A DNA stretch of 64,000 nucleotides, from assembly GCA_964057225.1 (NCBI GenBank), contig OZ059897.1, positions 9,362,001 to 9,426,000 on the forward strand, given 5' to 3'. The stretch comes from Auanema rhodensis (lineage: Eukaryota; Nematoda; Chromadorea; Rhabditida; Rhabditidae). A program made the position numbers and the translations under genes. Below are positions 33,576 to 42,498 of this stretch, piece after piece. How positions within the stretch are numbered: the first letter of the stretch is position 1; each line of letters begins with the position of its first letter. The notes below the pieces were generated by a model. The model ran no database searches and had not been told where the DNA came from. It saw only the letters and a program-made list of their open reading frames with translations.

Positions 33576-33937
33576 TAAAAATCCATAATTTCTATATAAA
33601 AATCACAAAAAGTATAATACCATTTTCATAATTTTCATCTAAACTTGAACCTATATATATAATTTTTTTTCTCATTTAAGTAATACATGAAATTCTACAC
33701 AAATTATTGTACATTTTTATTTTTCACTCTCATAAAAATATTGTATCAATAACCAAAATTTCAAAATTAAATTATATATCATACTTGGAATCTTTCAAAA
33801 ATCACCGCAAAGTTTTAATCAACAATCTTCATCATTTTTTCACCTAACTGGTCAAAAAGGAGGCGACAAAAAGGAAGGAACAGACCGACCTAGTTTTAAA
33901 AAGGATAAAAGGACAGAAAACAGTAACAAAGATAACA
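33576..33937 (+). other. AT-rich gap between ORF2 and ORF3
   Basis: No frame or motif seen. The last 100 bases are purine-rich and lead directly into the ORF3 ATG. Confidence 0.5.
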
Positions 33938-34540
33938 ATGTCCACCCAACTCCCTGAAGCCGTCGAAATTCCCCTCATGATGGCCAAAAAGAGATGGCTT
34001 TCAATTCAACTATTAGTAAGAGAATTGAAGCAGCTAGGCGCCAATACCATCGCCAACCGCCCCAGGAAAGAGAAGATCCTGAAAGAGTTAGTTCAAGGAC
34101 TAACAAGAGCGAACACCAGTACTGAAACGCTCAAAATCCTATGTTACCAATACGACAAGGATCAACTGTCGGAGGTTGACCACTGCATAGGACCATGGAC
34201 CAACATAGCAGGAGTCATCCGAGATGCCATTGCTGAACTAAGGGACCAACTAGGTTATTCACCTAGTTGCGATTCACCAGAACAGCAGACACCAAACTGG
34301 ATTATTGCCGAGACCCATTCGGCCTATCAAGAATGGAGCCTGCAACATTGCAGCGAACTGCCATCCACAGAGGCAAGAAAAAGCATTATAAATGCTCTAC
34401 AAATATTTCTGGCATCACCAGCAACCACTAAGGAAGAAATGGAAAGAAAAACGGATTTATGCAACAAGACTATGGATCTTCTCCACGACCTAGGATCATC
34501 ACCATTACCAGAGATACACCAGTATTATGAAGAAGACTAA
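33938..34540 (+). CDS. retroelement ORF3, 200-aa protein of unknown family
   Basis: Not recognised. A clean ATG-to-stop frame of 200 codons, preceded by a purine-rich segment (aaagataacaatg). The product is predicted soluble and largely helical: a leucine- and lysine-rich N-terminal third (residues 15-75), a middle with three cysteines (about residues 69, 82 and 109), and an acidic tail. No DD-E, YXDD, DTG/DSG or zinc-knuckle motif is present. Codon composition is more GC-rich than the flanking AT-rich sequence, which argues for real coding. Its place, last before the 3' LTR, is where accessory or captured genes often sit. It has no counterpart in the 3.55-kb elements of this window. Confidence 0.55.
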   Translation: MSTQLPEAVEIPLMMAKKRWLSIQLLVRELKQLGANTIANRPRKEKILKELVQGLTRANTSTETLKILCYQYDKDQLSEVDHCIGPWTNIAGVIRDAIAELRDQLGYSPSCDSPEQQTPNWIIAETHSAYQEWSLQHCSELPSTEARKSIINALQIFLASPATTKEEMERKTDLCNKTMDLLHDLGSSPLPEIHQYYEED

Positions 34541-34744
34541 AAAGAACTTTTGAAAGATTCCCAGTATGATATATGATATATTATTTTGTAATTACATTGT
34601 TTTCCTTTATTTTTTCTCATAAAATTGTTCTGTATTATCAGTATTCTTTTATTTTTTTTGAAACATTTCATACAACTTTCACATTTGCATGGAATTTCAC
34701 TTTCTCGATGTAGCTGAGGTCAGCTACTTTTTCGATATTAGGCA
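34541..34744 (+). other. 3' untranslated part of the retroelement
   Basis: AT-rich, ending attaggca before the 3' LTR. There is no clear polypurine tract, in contrast to the 3.55-kb family, but the ggca just before the LTR is shared. Confidence 0.5.
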
Positions 34745-35157
34745 TGTTCCATACGTGTCCTATAAGTAGAGCGATTGACAACGTCAATCGCTTATAAAAC
34801 GGAACATTATAAAAACAAATAGCTGACGCTACATTTGAGAAACAGGAATTCAATGCAACAATGAACGAACACTTTTTCATATTAAGTTTAATTAAAGAAA
34901 GCCCAATTCAAGCGGAACCAAGTTCCGCGGACCTGATATAACCACTTTTTATGCTCGTAAGGAATACTATATAAGGTTTCCTTACGAGTCCTTTGTGCTG
35001 CGACTAGGAATCATTATGTAACTTTCATTATTGTAATTTGTATACTTTATCATGAATAAACCTTTCTCTCTATACTCTTTATCATTTATATTTGGAAGAA
35101 AAGAAAGTAATTCCATGTGGTTACCCAGCCGGAACCCTGGGGAACCACCATGGAACG
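34745..35157 (+). repeat. 3' LTR (413 bp), also 5' LTR of the truncated second unit
   Basis: No difference seen from 31002-31414. It is followed by a primer site (35158-35170), as if it were a 5' LTR. Confidence 0.85.
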
Positions 35158-36429
35158 TGGAGGTTCCGCCGAGATTCGTCTATAACCGACGAATCTCTAA
35201 GAACCATATTTCGCTACATAAATTTAATTTTGTTGTCTTTCATACATCTAATTAAAGAATTATATTTCGATTATGCTATATGAATTTAATTTGAAATCTT
35301 TCTCTTCTTTATTTCATTCATTCAAAGAACTTTATTTTGATTTTGATTCATAAATTAATACTGAAATCTTATATACATTTATTTAAAAAGATATATTTTG
35401 AAACAACTTAATTTTGAAATTTTATATTCATTCATTTAAAAGAAACATTTCGATTTTTATCCATATTCTAAGATCTTTCATTCATTTTTGAGGAAAAACT
35501 TTGTTTATAACTATCATAAATTAATTTGAAATTCTTTTATATTTATTCATTTAAAGAAAGGTATTTCGATATTTTTTTTTCTGTCAATCTTTTCTTTTAC
35601 TGTTTTTTTTAATCAAAATCTATTCTATCTCTCATAAATTTTTGTTATAAAGTTTCAAACAATTTTTGAATCAAAAATGAATTAATTTCTTTCATGAATC
35701 ATCACAAAATTCATTGTTTTATATATATTAAAATTCATTAATTTCTATTCTATCCTTTAAAAATGTATTACTCATTTATATATATATATATATATATATA
35801 TTTATGTACAAAACTATTCTATACTAGTACTATATTCCTACTATATTCCTACTATATTCCTATTTTATTTTTCTTTTATCTTCTTTTAAATTTTTTTTTC
35901 CCTCTCTTATTACTATTATTTTTTCTCCTCTTCCTAATATAACCCAGAAAACAGTCAAATAATTTTGAAATTTTTTTTATCTGAATCCCGAAACTAAGAT
36001 TTATAATTTTGCATTTTGATCCTAAAAGTAGCCCGTGAGAAGCAATACCAGACTGTCTCGAGAACTGAGCGGAGGCAACCACTATTTTTGATATAAGACG
36101 TACGCATTCCTGATTTTGAAGATCCCTTTTTTTGGTCCTATTTTTGCAAATTTGAAAATTACGACAGAATTAGTCGAGAATGAAAGTGTTAGAGTGGTCT
36201 CACCATGAAAATCAGGGGAGCAGAATTTCGTTAAGGGAGCGATTTCTGTGATTTTTCATAGGCAAGAGAAGTCTGGGAAAGTGAATGTACGAGGCCTGAG
36301 CACCTAATCTTGTCAAAAGACTGAAAGGGAATACTGCTTAGATCACCGTCGTATATTTCACGCCTATTCGAGAGATGGGAACTTGATCCTAGAAAGGGCG
36401 CACCGGTCACAGGCCCGTGTATGTACCCG
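35158..36429 (+). mobile_element. truncated second retroelement interior, 1272 bp
   Basis: Primer site plus leader, matching 31415-32686 base for base as far as I can read, including the (TA)n run at 35777-35801. It stops before ORF1 at the shared tetranucleotide cccg (36426-36429), where it is fused to a tRNA gene. The structure LTR-interior-LTR-partial interior points to recombination between tandem element copies followed by a deletion. Confidence 0.85.
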
Positions 36430-36497
36430 GTTAGCTCAGTCGGTAGAGCACCAGACTCTTAATCTGGCTGTCGCGGGTTCGAGCCCCGTATCGGGCT
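36425..36497 (+). tRNA. tRNA-Lys-CTT: tRNA-Lys (CTT), 5' base supplied by retroelement
   Basis: The first base is A from the element (G1A, breaking 1:72), and C65T makes a 49:65 G:T wobble. The normal leader is gone, replaced by retroelement sequence. Internal A and B boxes are intact, so transcription is still possible. Confidence 0.75.
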
Positions 36498-36828
36498 TTA
36501 AGTTTTACCTTTCATTTGAAATTATAACGTTTATTTTGAAAATATAATCCTAACCTCTTTCTGATCAGATAGAATTCTGTAGATGTAACATTGTTTCAGT
36601 TTTTAGAACTCTGTTTGAGTGTTTTCAAACTTTGTATAGATACCAAGAAAAATGAAATGAGAGAGATAGAACACTTCTAAGATCTTGATCCAAGGTTTTT
36701 CTGACGGAATGATCCATTAGAACCAAAGATAACAAGAATTATTCTGATTTCACCTGCATAAAGATCCAGTAGAAAATTACGTTATGCTCTGAACATCTAA
36801 ATGATTCAATACAATATTAGAAATCACA

Positions 36829-36901
36829 GCCCGGTTAGCTCAGTCGGTAGAGCACCAGACTCTTAATCTGGCTGTCGCGGCTTCGAGCCCCGCATCGGGC
36901 T
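36829..36901 (+). pseudogene. tRNA-Lys (CTT), B-box defect
   Basis: Full length, but G53C replaces a near-invariant B-box base and breaks T-stem pair 53:61. Probably a weak or dead gene. Leader acaatatta. Confidence 0.7.
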
Positions 36902-36961
36902 TTAAGTTTTACCTTTTATTTGAAATTATAACGTTTATTTTGAAATTTCATTTCTAACCTC

Positions 36962-36965
36962 TTTC
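36962..36965. other. target-site duplication tttc, left
   Basis: Matches tttc at 40540-40543; joining the two sides restores an ordinary spacer (cctctttctgatcag). Confidence 0.9.
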
Positions 36966-37310
36966 CGTTCCGTTATGCTCCTGCGTCGATAATATAAACC
37001 ATTGTAGTTTATACTATGACGCGCATAGTATTCCTTGGTGTAGCGGTAAGGAATAAAGAGCATAAGGTCAATCATAAGATAAAAGAGAGAAAGATTTATT
37101 AGCATGAAACTACAACAATAATATACAAAGATAAAGATACAATATAATAAGATAAATATAAGTATAAAGACTAAACTACAAGCCGTCCATGAGCTTGCTA
37201 AGAGGCGAACTCCCGACCAAGGGAACGAGGGAAGGCGGAGCCATTCCTCGGTCCTCTGGTCGTCTGGCTCTAACCCTTCAGCTACATATATGGGGAGTCC
37301 GAATGGAACG
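36966..37310 (-). repeat. 3' LTR (345 bp)
   Basis: Begins cgttccgttatg and ends ccgaatggaacg on the + strand. Minus-strand AATAAA at 37095-37100. The plus-strand 60-codon frame at 37189 crosses the LTR end and is not a gene. Confidence 0.9.
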
Positions 37311-37321
37311 TGCCCTTTTTC
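37311..37321 (-). other. polypurine tract
   Basis: gaaaaagggca on the minus strand, directly before the 3' LTR; identical to the tracts at 48358 and 52719. Confidence 0.7.
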
Positions 37322-37725
37322 AAAGATTTTTCGCGTCCGCGCGATATAAAGTGTTTTTAGTGTATATGTAGCTGAGTTTTAGAGTCTAGGAGTTTACAAA
37401 TAAAATTAAAAGTTTCAAAATCTACATGTAGAAAGATATTTAAATGGTATTAATAGGTTTCTTTATGGTATTAAGATAGAATTTGAATACAATAATAGGT
37501 TTTATGTTATTTTGTAATGGAGGATTAGAAAAATAAATTTAGTCATTGTAGTACTGTAATAAAAAAAATTGTTCCATGAATTAGAGATTTATGTGAGATA
37601 ATAAGGAATTATTCAACTTTTTGCGTGCATGGTTACTCGTATCCTAATGATGATGGGGATAAAGATTTTTAGTTATTAATTGTTTTCGTCTTCATGTGTC
37701 TCTCTGAATGAATCCTTGAGTACTA
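37322..37725. other. retroelement non-coding stretch
   Basis: AT-rich sequence with no supported frame on either strand; about 95% similar by eye to 47955-48357 reversed. Confidence 0.5.
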
Positions 37726-37851
37726 ATGGAGGCTACCACTCAGATGGGGTGTGGCTTAGGCGCCTGCCAATTTTCGTCTCTTCTTGGAGATACATATGGA
37801 GCTCAATTTAGTGCGATAGACTATCTCTATCGTCGTAAAGGAGTACGGTAG
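37726..37851 (+). CDS. short antisense frame, 41 aa, possible extra exon
   Basis: Not recognised. Starts ATG, with a glycine/cysteine-containing N-terminus. The counterpart at 47748-47954 (minus strand) is nearly identical for 25 codons, with silent changes at codons 27, 29 and 30 (QFSA kept), and then diverges. The frame ends near two donor-like sites (gtaaag, gtagcc). It lies upstream of, and on the same strand as, the antisense gene at 38658, so it may be an upstream exon or a separate small protein. No joining site could be fixed. Confidence 0.3.
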   Translation: MEATTQMGCGLGACQFSSLLGDTYGAQFSAIDYLYRRKGVR

Positions 37852-37956
37852 CCTATTATTTATATTATATTTTCACTTATTCCTTATTTTTGGTTGTTTA
37901 TTCTCTTAATCTCTCATCAAAATTTTTCTAATTCACCGTTACTTTCATTTTACAAT

Positions 37957-38361
37957 CTACAGAAAAGAAAAGAATGTATATAAAAATTTTTTTCTGTCGT
38001 CGGCTATGATGAAGTCCGGATCTTCGTAGGTGTCGTCAGAAGGTGAATATGTTCCTTCTCGGGGAGTATAAAACTGGTCGACTTGCGGCTTCGGCTTCTC
38101 GGCTGGTTGGTGCAGTTTTTCTATTTGAACACTAAGAAGTCGGGTACGGCTTCTGCGACGACTTGCGACAGTAGCGTCACTGTTGGTATCGGACGGGTAA
38201 AGGGCTCGGAAAGCCGATGAGAATCTTTTGGCCACCTTTATAGGACTCTTGGTTTGGAAAAACCGAGAATGGTGAGCTACGTGTGGGATGTTGACGTAAG
38301 GTGCGTAAGATTCTTTTAGATGTGTGTTGGGAGAGAGAAAGATTCGGGAGCAATAGGATAG
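37957..38361 (-). CDS. sense-strand retroelement frame, 134 codons, no ATG
   Basis: Not recognised. Open from the stop at 38362-38364 to 37957; the first usable start is a GTG in mid-frame, so the N-terminus, if real, comes by splicing. Composition: a basic, S/R-rich middle, then a P/K-rich stretch, then an acidic tail with repeated D and E before a hydrophobic end. The same frame is open in both other copies (47319-47729 and 51680-52090), but my hand comparison shows about ten replacement against four silent differences, so selection on this protein is not evident. Another frame at 38177-38410 overlaps it and is probably a shadow. Confidence 0.35.
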   Translation of the reverse strand, partial: LSYCSRIFLSPNTHLKESYAPYVNIPHVAHHSRFFQTKSPIKVAKRFSSAFRALYPSDTNSDATVASRRRSRTRLLSVQIEKLHQPAEKPKPQVDQFYTPREGTYSPSDDTYEDPDFIIADDRKKFLYTFFSFL

Positions 38362-38657
38362 TCATGCTTTGCTGGGCGATGCGGAGGGTAAATGAGAGGG
38401 AGTTTTCCAAATCTTGGCCAACAATCTGACTCCGCCTATCTACCGTAAGCTTATTATAGTTAATGGTGTTTATCTCTTCTCAAAAACTTTTTTTTTTATC
38501 CGCTCTTGCACTTTCCGCTTGTACTTCCTTTAATTTCTCTCTTCACTAGTAGCTTTCAATCATGTTTTTGTCCCCCTTTTTTCTCTTGTTTACCAAGCTA
38601 GATTTTATTATTTTTGAGAGCTAAGAATTCTTAAAAATGAGCGTCTAGCCTACTGGA

Positions 38658-39180
38658 ATGACCTTTGTCGTGCAAAAGCTGTATGACGTTATTGTCTTTT
38701 ATGATGCTGAAGAGAGATTGGCTTATAGGCCCCATCCTGATATAATATTAATGGTTGGTGCATTAGTCAATTTCAATTTTCAGTATTTTCTTTTTTCTAT
38801 TTTAGTTTATTGAGGATCTGCAAATGTTCTATTTGGGCAGGGGCCTCGTTAATTTTTCCGCTATGGCGGAAATTGCGCCCGAGATTGAGCTCGTAGGGCG
38901 TCTCTGTCTCCGTGACCTGTGCGCGCATTTTTATGCCGCTCTCCTGTGTGGACTTGTAGGAAGTCCCTGGAGATGGTATACCGAGAGGCAGCCTTTATTC
39001 TATGAATTATTATGTAAAATTTTGTTTAAAATTCATGTATGTTATGATAGCTCTTCGCTTGGATTGCAGCTGAGGACCTCACTGGGGAGAGAGTATCCCG
39101 AATACCTCTCCCCCAGTTACAAGCCTATCTCTCTTGCTGCAGAGTTTGAAAGACAGCTAGCTTTCAAGTGGGGTTTTTGA
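38658..39180 (+). CDS. antisense gene of the retroelement, two exons, about 156 aa, unknown family
   Basis: Runs opposite to the LTR transcript. Exon 1 is 38658-38753 (32 codons from ATG). The intron is 38754-38805, 52 nt, gttggt...ttttag with a pyrimidine-rich end. Exon 2 is 38806-39180 (124 codons plus TGA). An AATAAA at 39184-39189 follows three nt after the stop. The protein is not recognised; it has no transmembrane segment, several conserved aromatic residues (PW.WY, Y..D), and a mixed helical character. Support is comparative: the copy at 46487-47031 aligns without gaps, shares about half the residues, and keeps the splice sites and poly(A) signal in place. An earlier ATG at 38637 is aligned with the ATG of the other copy, but an in-frame TAG (38646-38648) follows it, so this copy must start at 38658 or be slightly damaged. 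Confidence 0.6.
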
Positions 39181-39183
39181 CTG

Positions 39184-39189
39184 AATAAA
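39184..39189 (+). promoter_or_regulatory. poly(A) signal of the antisense gene
   Basis: AATAAA just after the stop codon. Conserved at 46478-46483 and 50839-50844 on the minus strand. Confidence 0.6.
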
Positions 39190-40181
39190 GCTTGTACTCT
39201 GTTTTTTTTTATTTTTTTTTTTTTTATTTTTTTTTTTTTTTTATGCGCTTTGCTCTGTTTTCGTCAAGAAAATGGACTTATGTTTTCAATCTTTTCCTCA
39301 TTCCTTTTTCCTTAAATAGCATGTTTTGCTCAAAATGTTTTCGACATTGTGCATGCTAATGAGGTTTGAGGAGAGTTATTGAAAAGGCTGTCCCTTTTCT
39401 CGATCAAAATAAGCAAAAGTGCGTTTTCCCAAGCGAATTTCTTTTTTGAAAATGAGAAAAATACGTCTATTTTTAAACATTTCCAATTTACTTAGGATTA
39501 CTGTAGGAGATGAGGGGTATCTTATGAGTTGAAACAACGAAATGATTTGAGGAAGGTGACATAATCTACGGGGATAAAATCCGTAGCAGTTATGCTTCCG
39601 CCAACTTGACCTGACTGTCAAATAAGAGCTGAGAAGTCTTATTGCAGATTTACCAGGCTTTTTCGGACTAGTGTGGTCTCTTTTTATATTCAATTTATGT
39701 AACCGTTTTTGGTTTCCCGCAAAATAATATGTAAAATGATCTTTTACGTCTGAATATAATAATTTCAAAATTCTAGTCCTGACCACAAAATATACAAACT
39801 ATAATCAATTGCGCGCGTCTTATAAATTTTTGTTCCAATAATCAAACTTCTCTATGCCCCCAAAAAAAAATGTGAACAACTATATTTTCTCGTTTGGCGA
39901 AATTGTCCTCTATTTCAATCCAAACGTCCTCAAAATGGCATGAGAAGCGGTACAAGATACGATATAGAAAAGGGTGGACATTCAGACGGTTTTAATTGAG
40001 GACAGCGGGCAAAATTTTTATTGGTCCTATCTCGCATTTAAGCGAGATCCCTTGTATCTGTACCTCAAAACAAATTGGCGCCTTCATTTTGTTGTTTCAA
40101 GTGGAGGAATTTATAATTTAGAATGCAAAAATGGACTTTTACAATAAAAAGAAAATTTTTTTTTTCAAAAGATGAGTTCGA
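39190..40181 (-). other. retroelement leader, about 1 kb
   Basis: Includes long T runs at about 39203-39242. A 136-codon minus-strand frame (39376-39786) is present, but the closely similar copy at 45164 has two stops in it and no sign of protein conservation, so I do not call it a gene. Confidence 0.55.
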
Positions 40182-40194
40182 GGTGGAACCTCCA
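40182..40194 (-). other. primer-binding site, tRNA-Gln type
   Basis: TGGAGGTTCCACC on the minus strand, abutting the LTR; all 13 nt match the tRNA-Gln 3' end complement. Confidence 0.7.
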
Positions 40195-40539
40195 CGTTCC
40201 GTTATGCTCCTGCGTCGATAATATAAACCATTGTAGTTTATACTATGACGCGCATAGTATTCCTTGGTGTAGCGGTAAGGAATAAAGAGCATAAGGTCAA
40301 TCATAAGATAAAAGAGAGAAAGATTTATTAGCATGAAACTACAACAATAATATACAAAGATAAAGATACAATACAATAAGATAAATATAAGTATAAAGAC
40401 TAAACTACAAGCCGTCCATGAGCTTGCTAAGAGGCGAACTCCCGACCAAGGGAACGAGGGAAGGCGGAGCCATTCCTCGGTCCTCTGGTCGTCTGGCTCT
40501 AACCCTTCAGCTACATATACGGGGAGTCCGAATGGAACG
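40195..40539 (-). repeat. 5' LTR (345 bp)
   Basis: Minus-strand AATAAA at 40324-40329. Terminal inverted motif cgttcc...ggaacg instead of the usual TG...CA. Confidence 0.9.
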
Positions 40540-40543
40540 TTTC
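40540..40543. other. target-site duplication tttc, right
   Basis: Partner of 36962-36965. Confidence 0.9.
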
Positions 40544-40810
40544 TGATCAGATAGAATTCTGTAGATGTAACATTGTTTCAGTTCTTAGAACTCTGTTTAA
40601 GTGTTTTCAAACTTTGTATAGATAACAAGAAAAATAAAATGATAGAGATAGAACACTTCTAAGTTCTTGATCTAAAATTTTTCTGACGGACTGATCCATT
40701 AGAACCAAAGATAACAAGAATTATTCTGATTTCACCTGCATAAAGATCCAGTAGAAAATTACGTTATGCTCTGAACATCTAAATGATTCAATACAATAAT
40801 AGAAATCACA

Positions 40811-40883
40811 GCCCGGTTAGCTCAGTCGGTAGAGCACCAGACTCTTAATCTGGCTGTCGCGGGTTCGAGCCCCGCATCGGGCT
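40811..40883 (+). tRNA. tRNA-Lys-CTT: tRNA-Lys (CTT)
   Basis: Consensus; leader acaataata. Confidence 0.95.
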
Positions 40884-41214
40884 TTAAGTTTTACCTTTTA
40901 TTTGAAATTATAACGTTTATTTTGAAATTTCATTTCTAACCTCTTTCTGATCAGATAGAATTCTGTAGATGTAACATTGTTTCAGTTCTTAGAACTCTGT
41001 TTAAGTGTTTTCAAACTTTGTATAGATACCAAGAAAAATAAAATGATAGAGATAGAACACTTCTAAGATCTTGATCCAAGGTTTTTCTGACGGACTGATC
41101 CATTAGAACCAAAGATTACAAGAATTATTCTGATTTCACCTGCATAAAGATCCAGTAGAAAATTACGTTATGCTCTGAACATCTAAATGATTCAATACAA
41201 TATTAGAAATCACA

Positions 41215-41287
41215 GCCCGGTTAGCTCAGTCGGTAGAGCACCAGACTCTTAATCTGGCTGTCGCGGGTTCGAGCCCCGCATCGGGCT
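41215..41287 (+). tRNA. tRNA-Lys-CTT: tRNA-Lys (CTT)
   Basis: Consensus; trailer ctttgag; leader acaatatta. Confidence 0.95.
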
Positions 41288-41617
41288 TTGAGTTTTACCT
41301 TTTATTTGAAATTTAACGTTTATTTTGAAAATTCATTCCTAACGTCTTTCTGATAAGATAGAACTCTGTAGATGTAACATTGTTTCAGTTCTTAGAACTC
41401 TGTTTAAGTGTTTTCAAACTTTGTATAGATAACAAGAAAAATAAAATGATAGAGATAGAACACTTCTAAGATCTTGATCTAAAATTTTTCTGACGGACTG
41501 ATCCATTAGAACCAAAGATAACAAGAATTATTCTGATTTCACCTGCATAAAGATCCAGTAGAAAATTACGTTATGCTCTGAACATCTAAATGATTCAATA
41601 CAATATTAGAAATCACA

Positions 41618-41690
41618 GCCCGGTTAGCTCAGTCGGTAGAGCACCAGACTCTTAATCTGGCTGTCGCGGGTTCGAGCCCCGCATCGGGCT
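41618..41690 (+). tRNA. tRNA-Lys-CTT: tRNA-Lys (CTT)
   Basis: Consensus; leader acaatatta. Confidence 0.95.
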
Positions 41691-42021
41691 TTAAGTTTTA
41701 CCTTTGATTTGAAATTTGAAAGTTTATTTTGAAAATTCATTTCTAACCTCTTTCTGATAAGATAGAACTCTGTAGATGTAACATTGTTTCAGTTTTTAGA
41801 ACTCTGTTTGAGTGTTTTCAAACTTTGTATAGATAACAAGAAAAATAAAATGATAGAGATAGAACACTTCTAAGATCTTGATCCAAGGTTTTTCTGACGG
41901 ACTGATCCATTAGAACCAAAGATTACAAGAATTATTCTGATTTCACCTGCATAAAGATCCAGTAGAAAATTACGTTATGCTCTGAACATCTAAATGATTC
42001 AATACAATAATAGAAATCACA

Positions 42022-42094
42022 GCCCGGTTAGCTCAGTCGGTAGAGCACCAGACTCTTAATCTGGCTGTCGCGGGTTCGAGCCCCGCATCGGGCT
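42022..42094 (+). tRNA. tRNA-Lys-CTT: tRNA-Lys (CTT)
   Basis: Consensus; leader acaataata. Confidence 0.95.
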
Positions 42095-42425
42095 TTAAGT
42101 TTTACCTTTTATTTGAAATTATAACGTTTATTTTGAAATTTCATTTCTAACCTCTTTCTGATCAGATAGAATTCTGTAGATGTAACATTGTTTCAGTTCT
42201 TAGAACTCTGTTTAAGTGTTTTCAAACTTTGTATAGATACCAAGAAAAATAAAATGATAGAGATAGAACACTTCTAAGATCTTGATCCAAGGTTTTTCTG
42301 ACGGACTGATCCATTAGAACCAAAGATTACAAGAATTATTCTGATTTCACCTGCATAAAGATCCAGTAGAAAATTACGTTATGCTCTGAACATCTAAATG
42401 ATTCAATACAATATTAGAAATCACA

Positions 42426-42498
42426 GCCCGGTTAGCTCAGTCGGTAGAGCACCAGACTCTTAATCTGGCTGTCGCGGGTTCGAGCCCCGCATCGGGCT
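42426..42498 (+). tRNA. tRNA-Lys-CTT: tRNA-Lys (CTT)
   Basis: Consensus; trailer ctttgag; leader acaatatta. Confidence 0.95.

Larger units (their letters stand above)
31002..35157 (+). mobile_element. non-autonomous LTR retroelement, 4156 bp, 413-bp LTRs
   Basis: Layout: 5' LTR 31002-31414, primer site 31415-31427, AT-rich leader 31428-32838, three coding frames (32839-33276, 33186-33575, 33938-34540), 3' LTR 34745-35157. The two LTRs look identical, so the copy is recent. No protease, reverse transcriptase, RNase H or integrase motif appears in any frame, so it must depend on another element. It broke an array spacer about 58 bp upstream of where a tRNA would lie. A second interior start follows the 3' LTR, so the usual right boundary and target duplication are missing. 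Confidence 0.8.
36425..36965 (+). repeat. tandem array block 2: two tRNA-Lys loci
   Basis: About 1.3 units between the truncated retroelement and the next element. Both tRNA copies are altered. Confidence 0.9.
36966..40539 (-). mobile_element. complete non-autonomous LTR retroelement, 3574 bp, with an antisense gene
   Basis: Both LTRs (36966-37310 and 40195-40539, 345 bp) and a 4-bp target duplication are present. The primer site next to the right LTR and the polypurine tract next to the left LTR put the element on the minus strand. The LTRs differ at only two positions seen (37138/40367 t/c and 37290/40519 t/c). The interior holds a sense frame (37957-38361) and, on the opposite strand, a spliced gene (38658-39180). 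No polymerase genes are seen. Same family as 45164-48712. Confidence 0.88.

Noticed and set aside
31002-36429. One element with 1.7-kb LTRs
   Set aside because: The primer site directly follows ggaacg at 31414 and 35157, and related elements end their LTRs at the same motif, so the LTR is 413 bp and the rest of the repeat is interior.
39376-39786. 136-codon minus-strand frame in the 36966 element
   Set aside because: The closely similar sequence at 45920-46320 has two in-frame stops, and differences do not favour silent sites.
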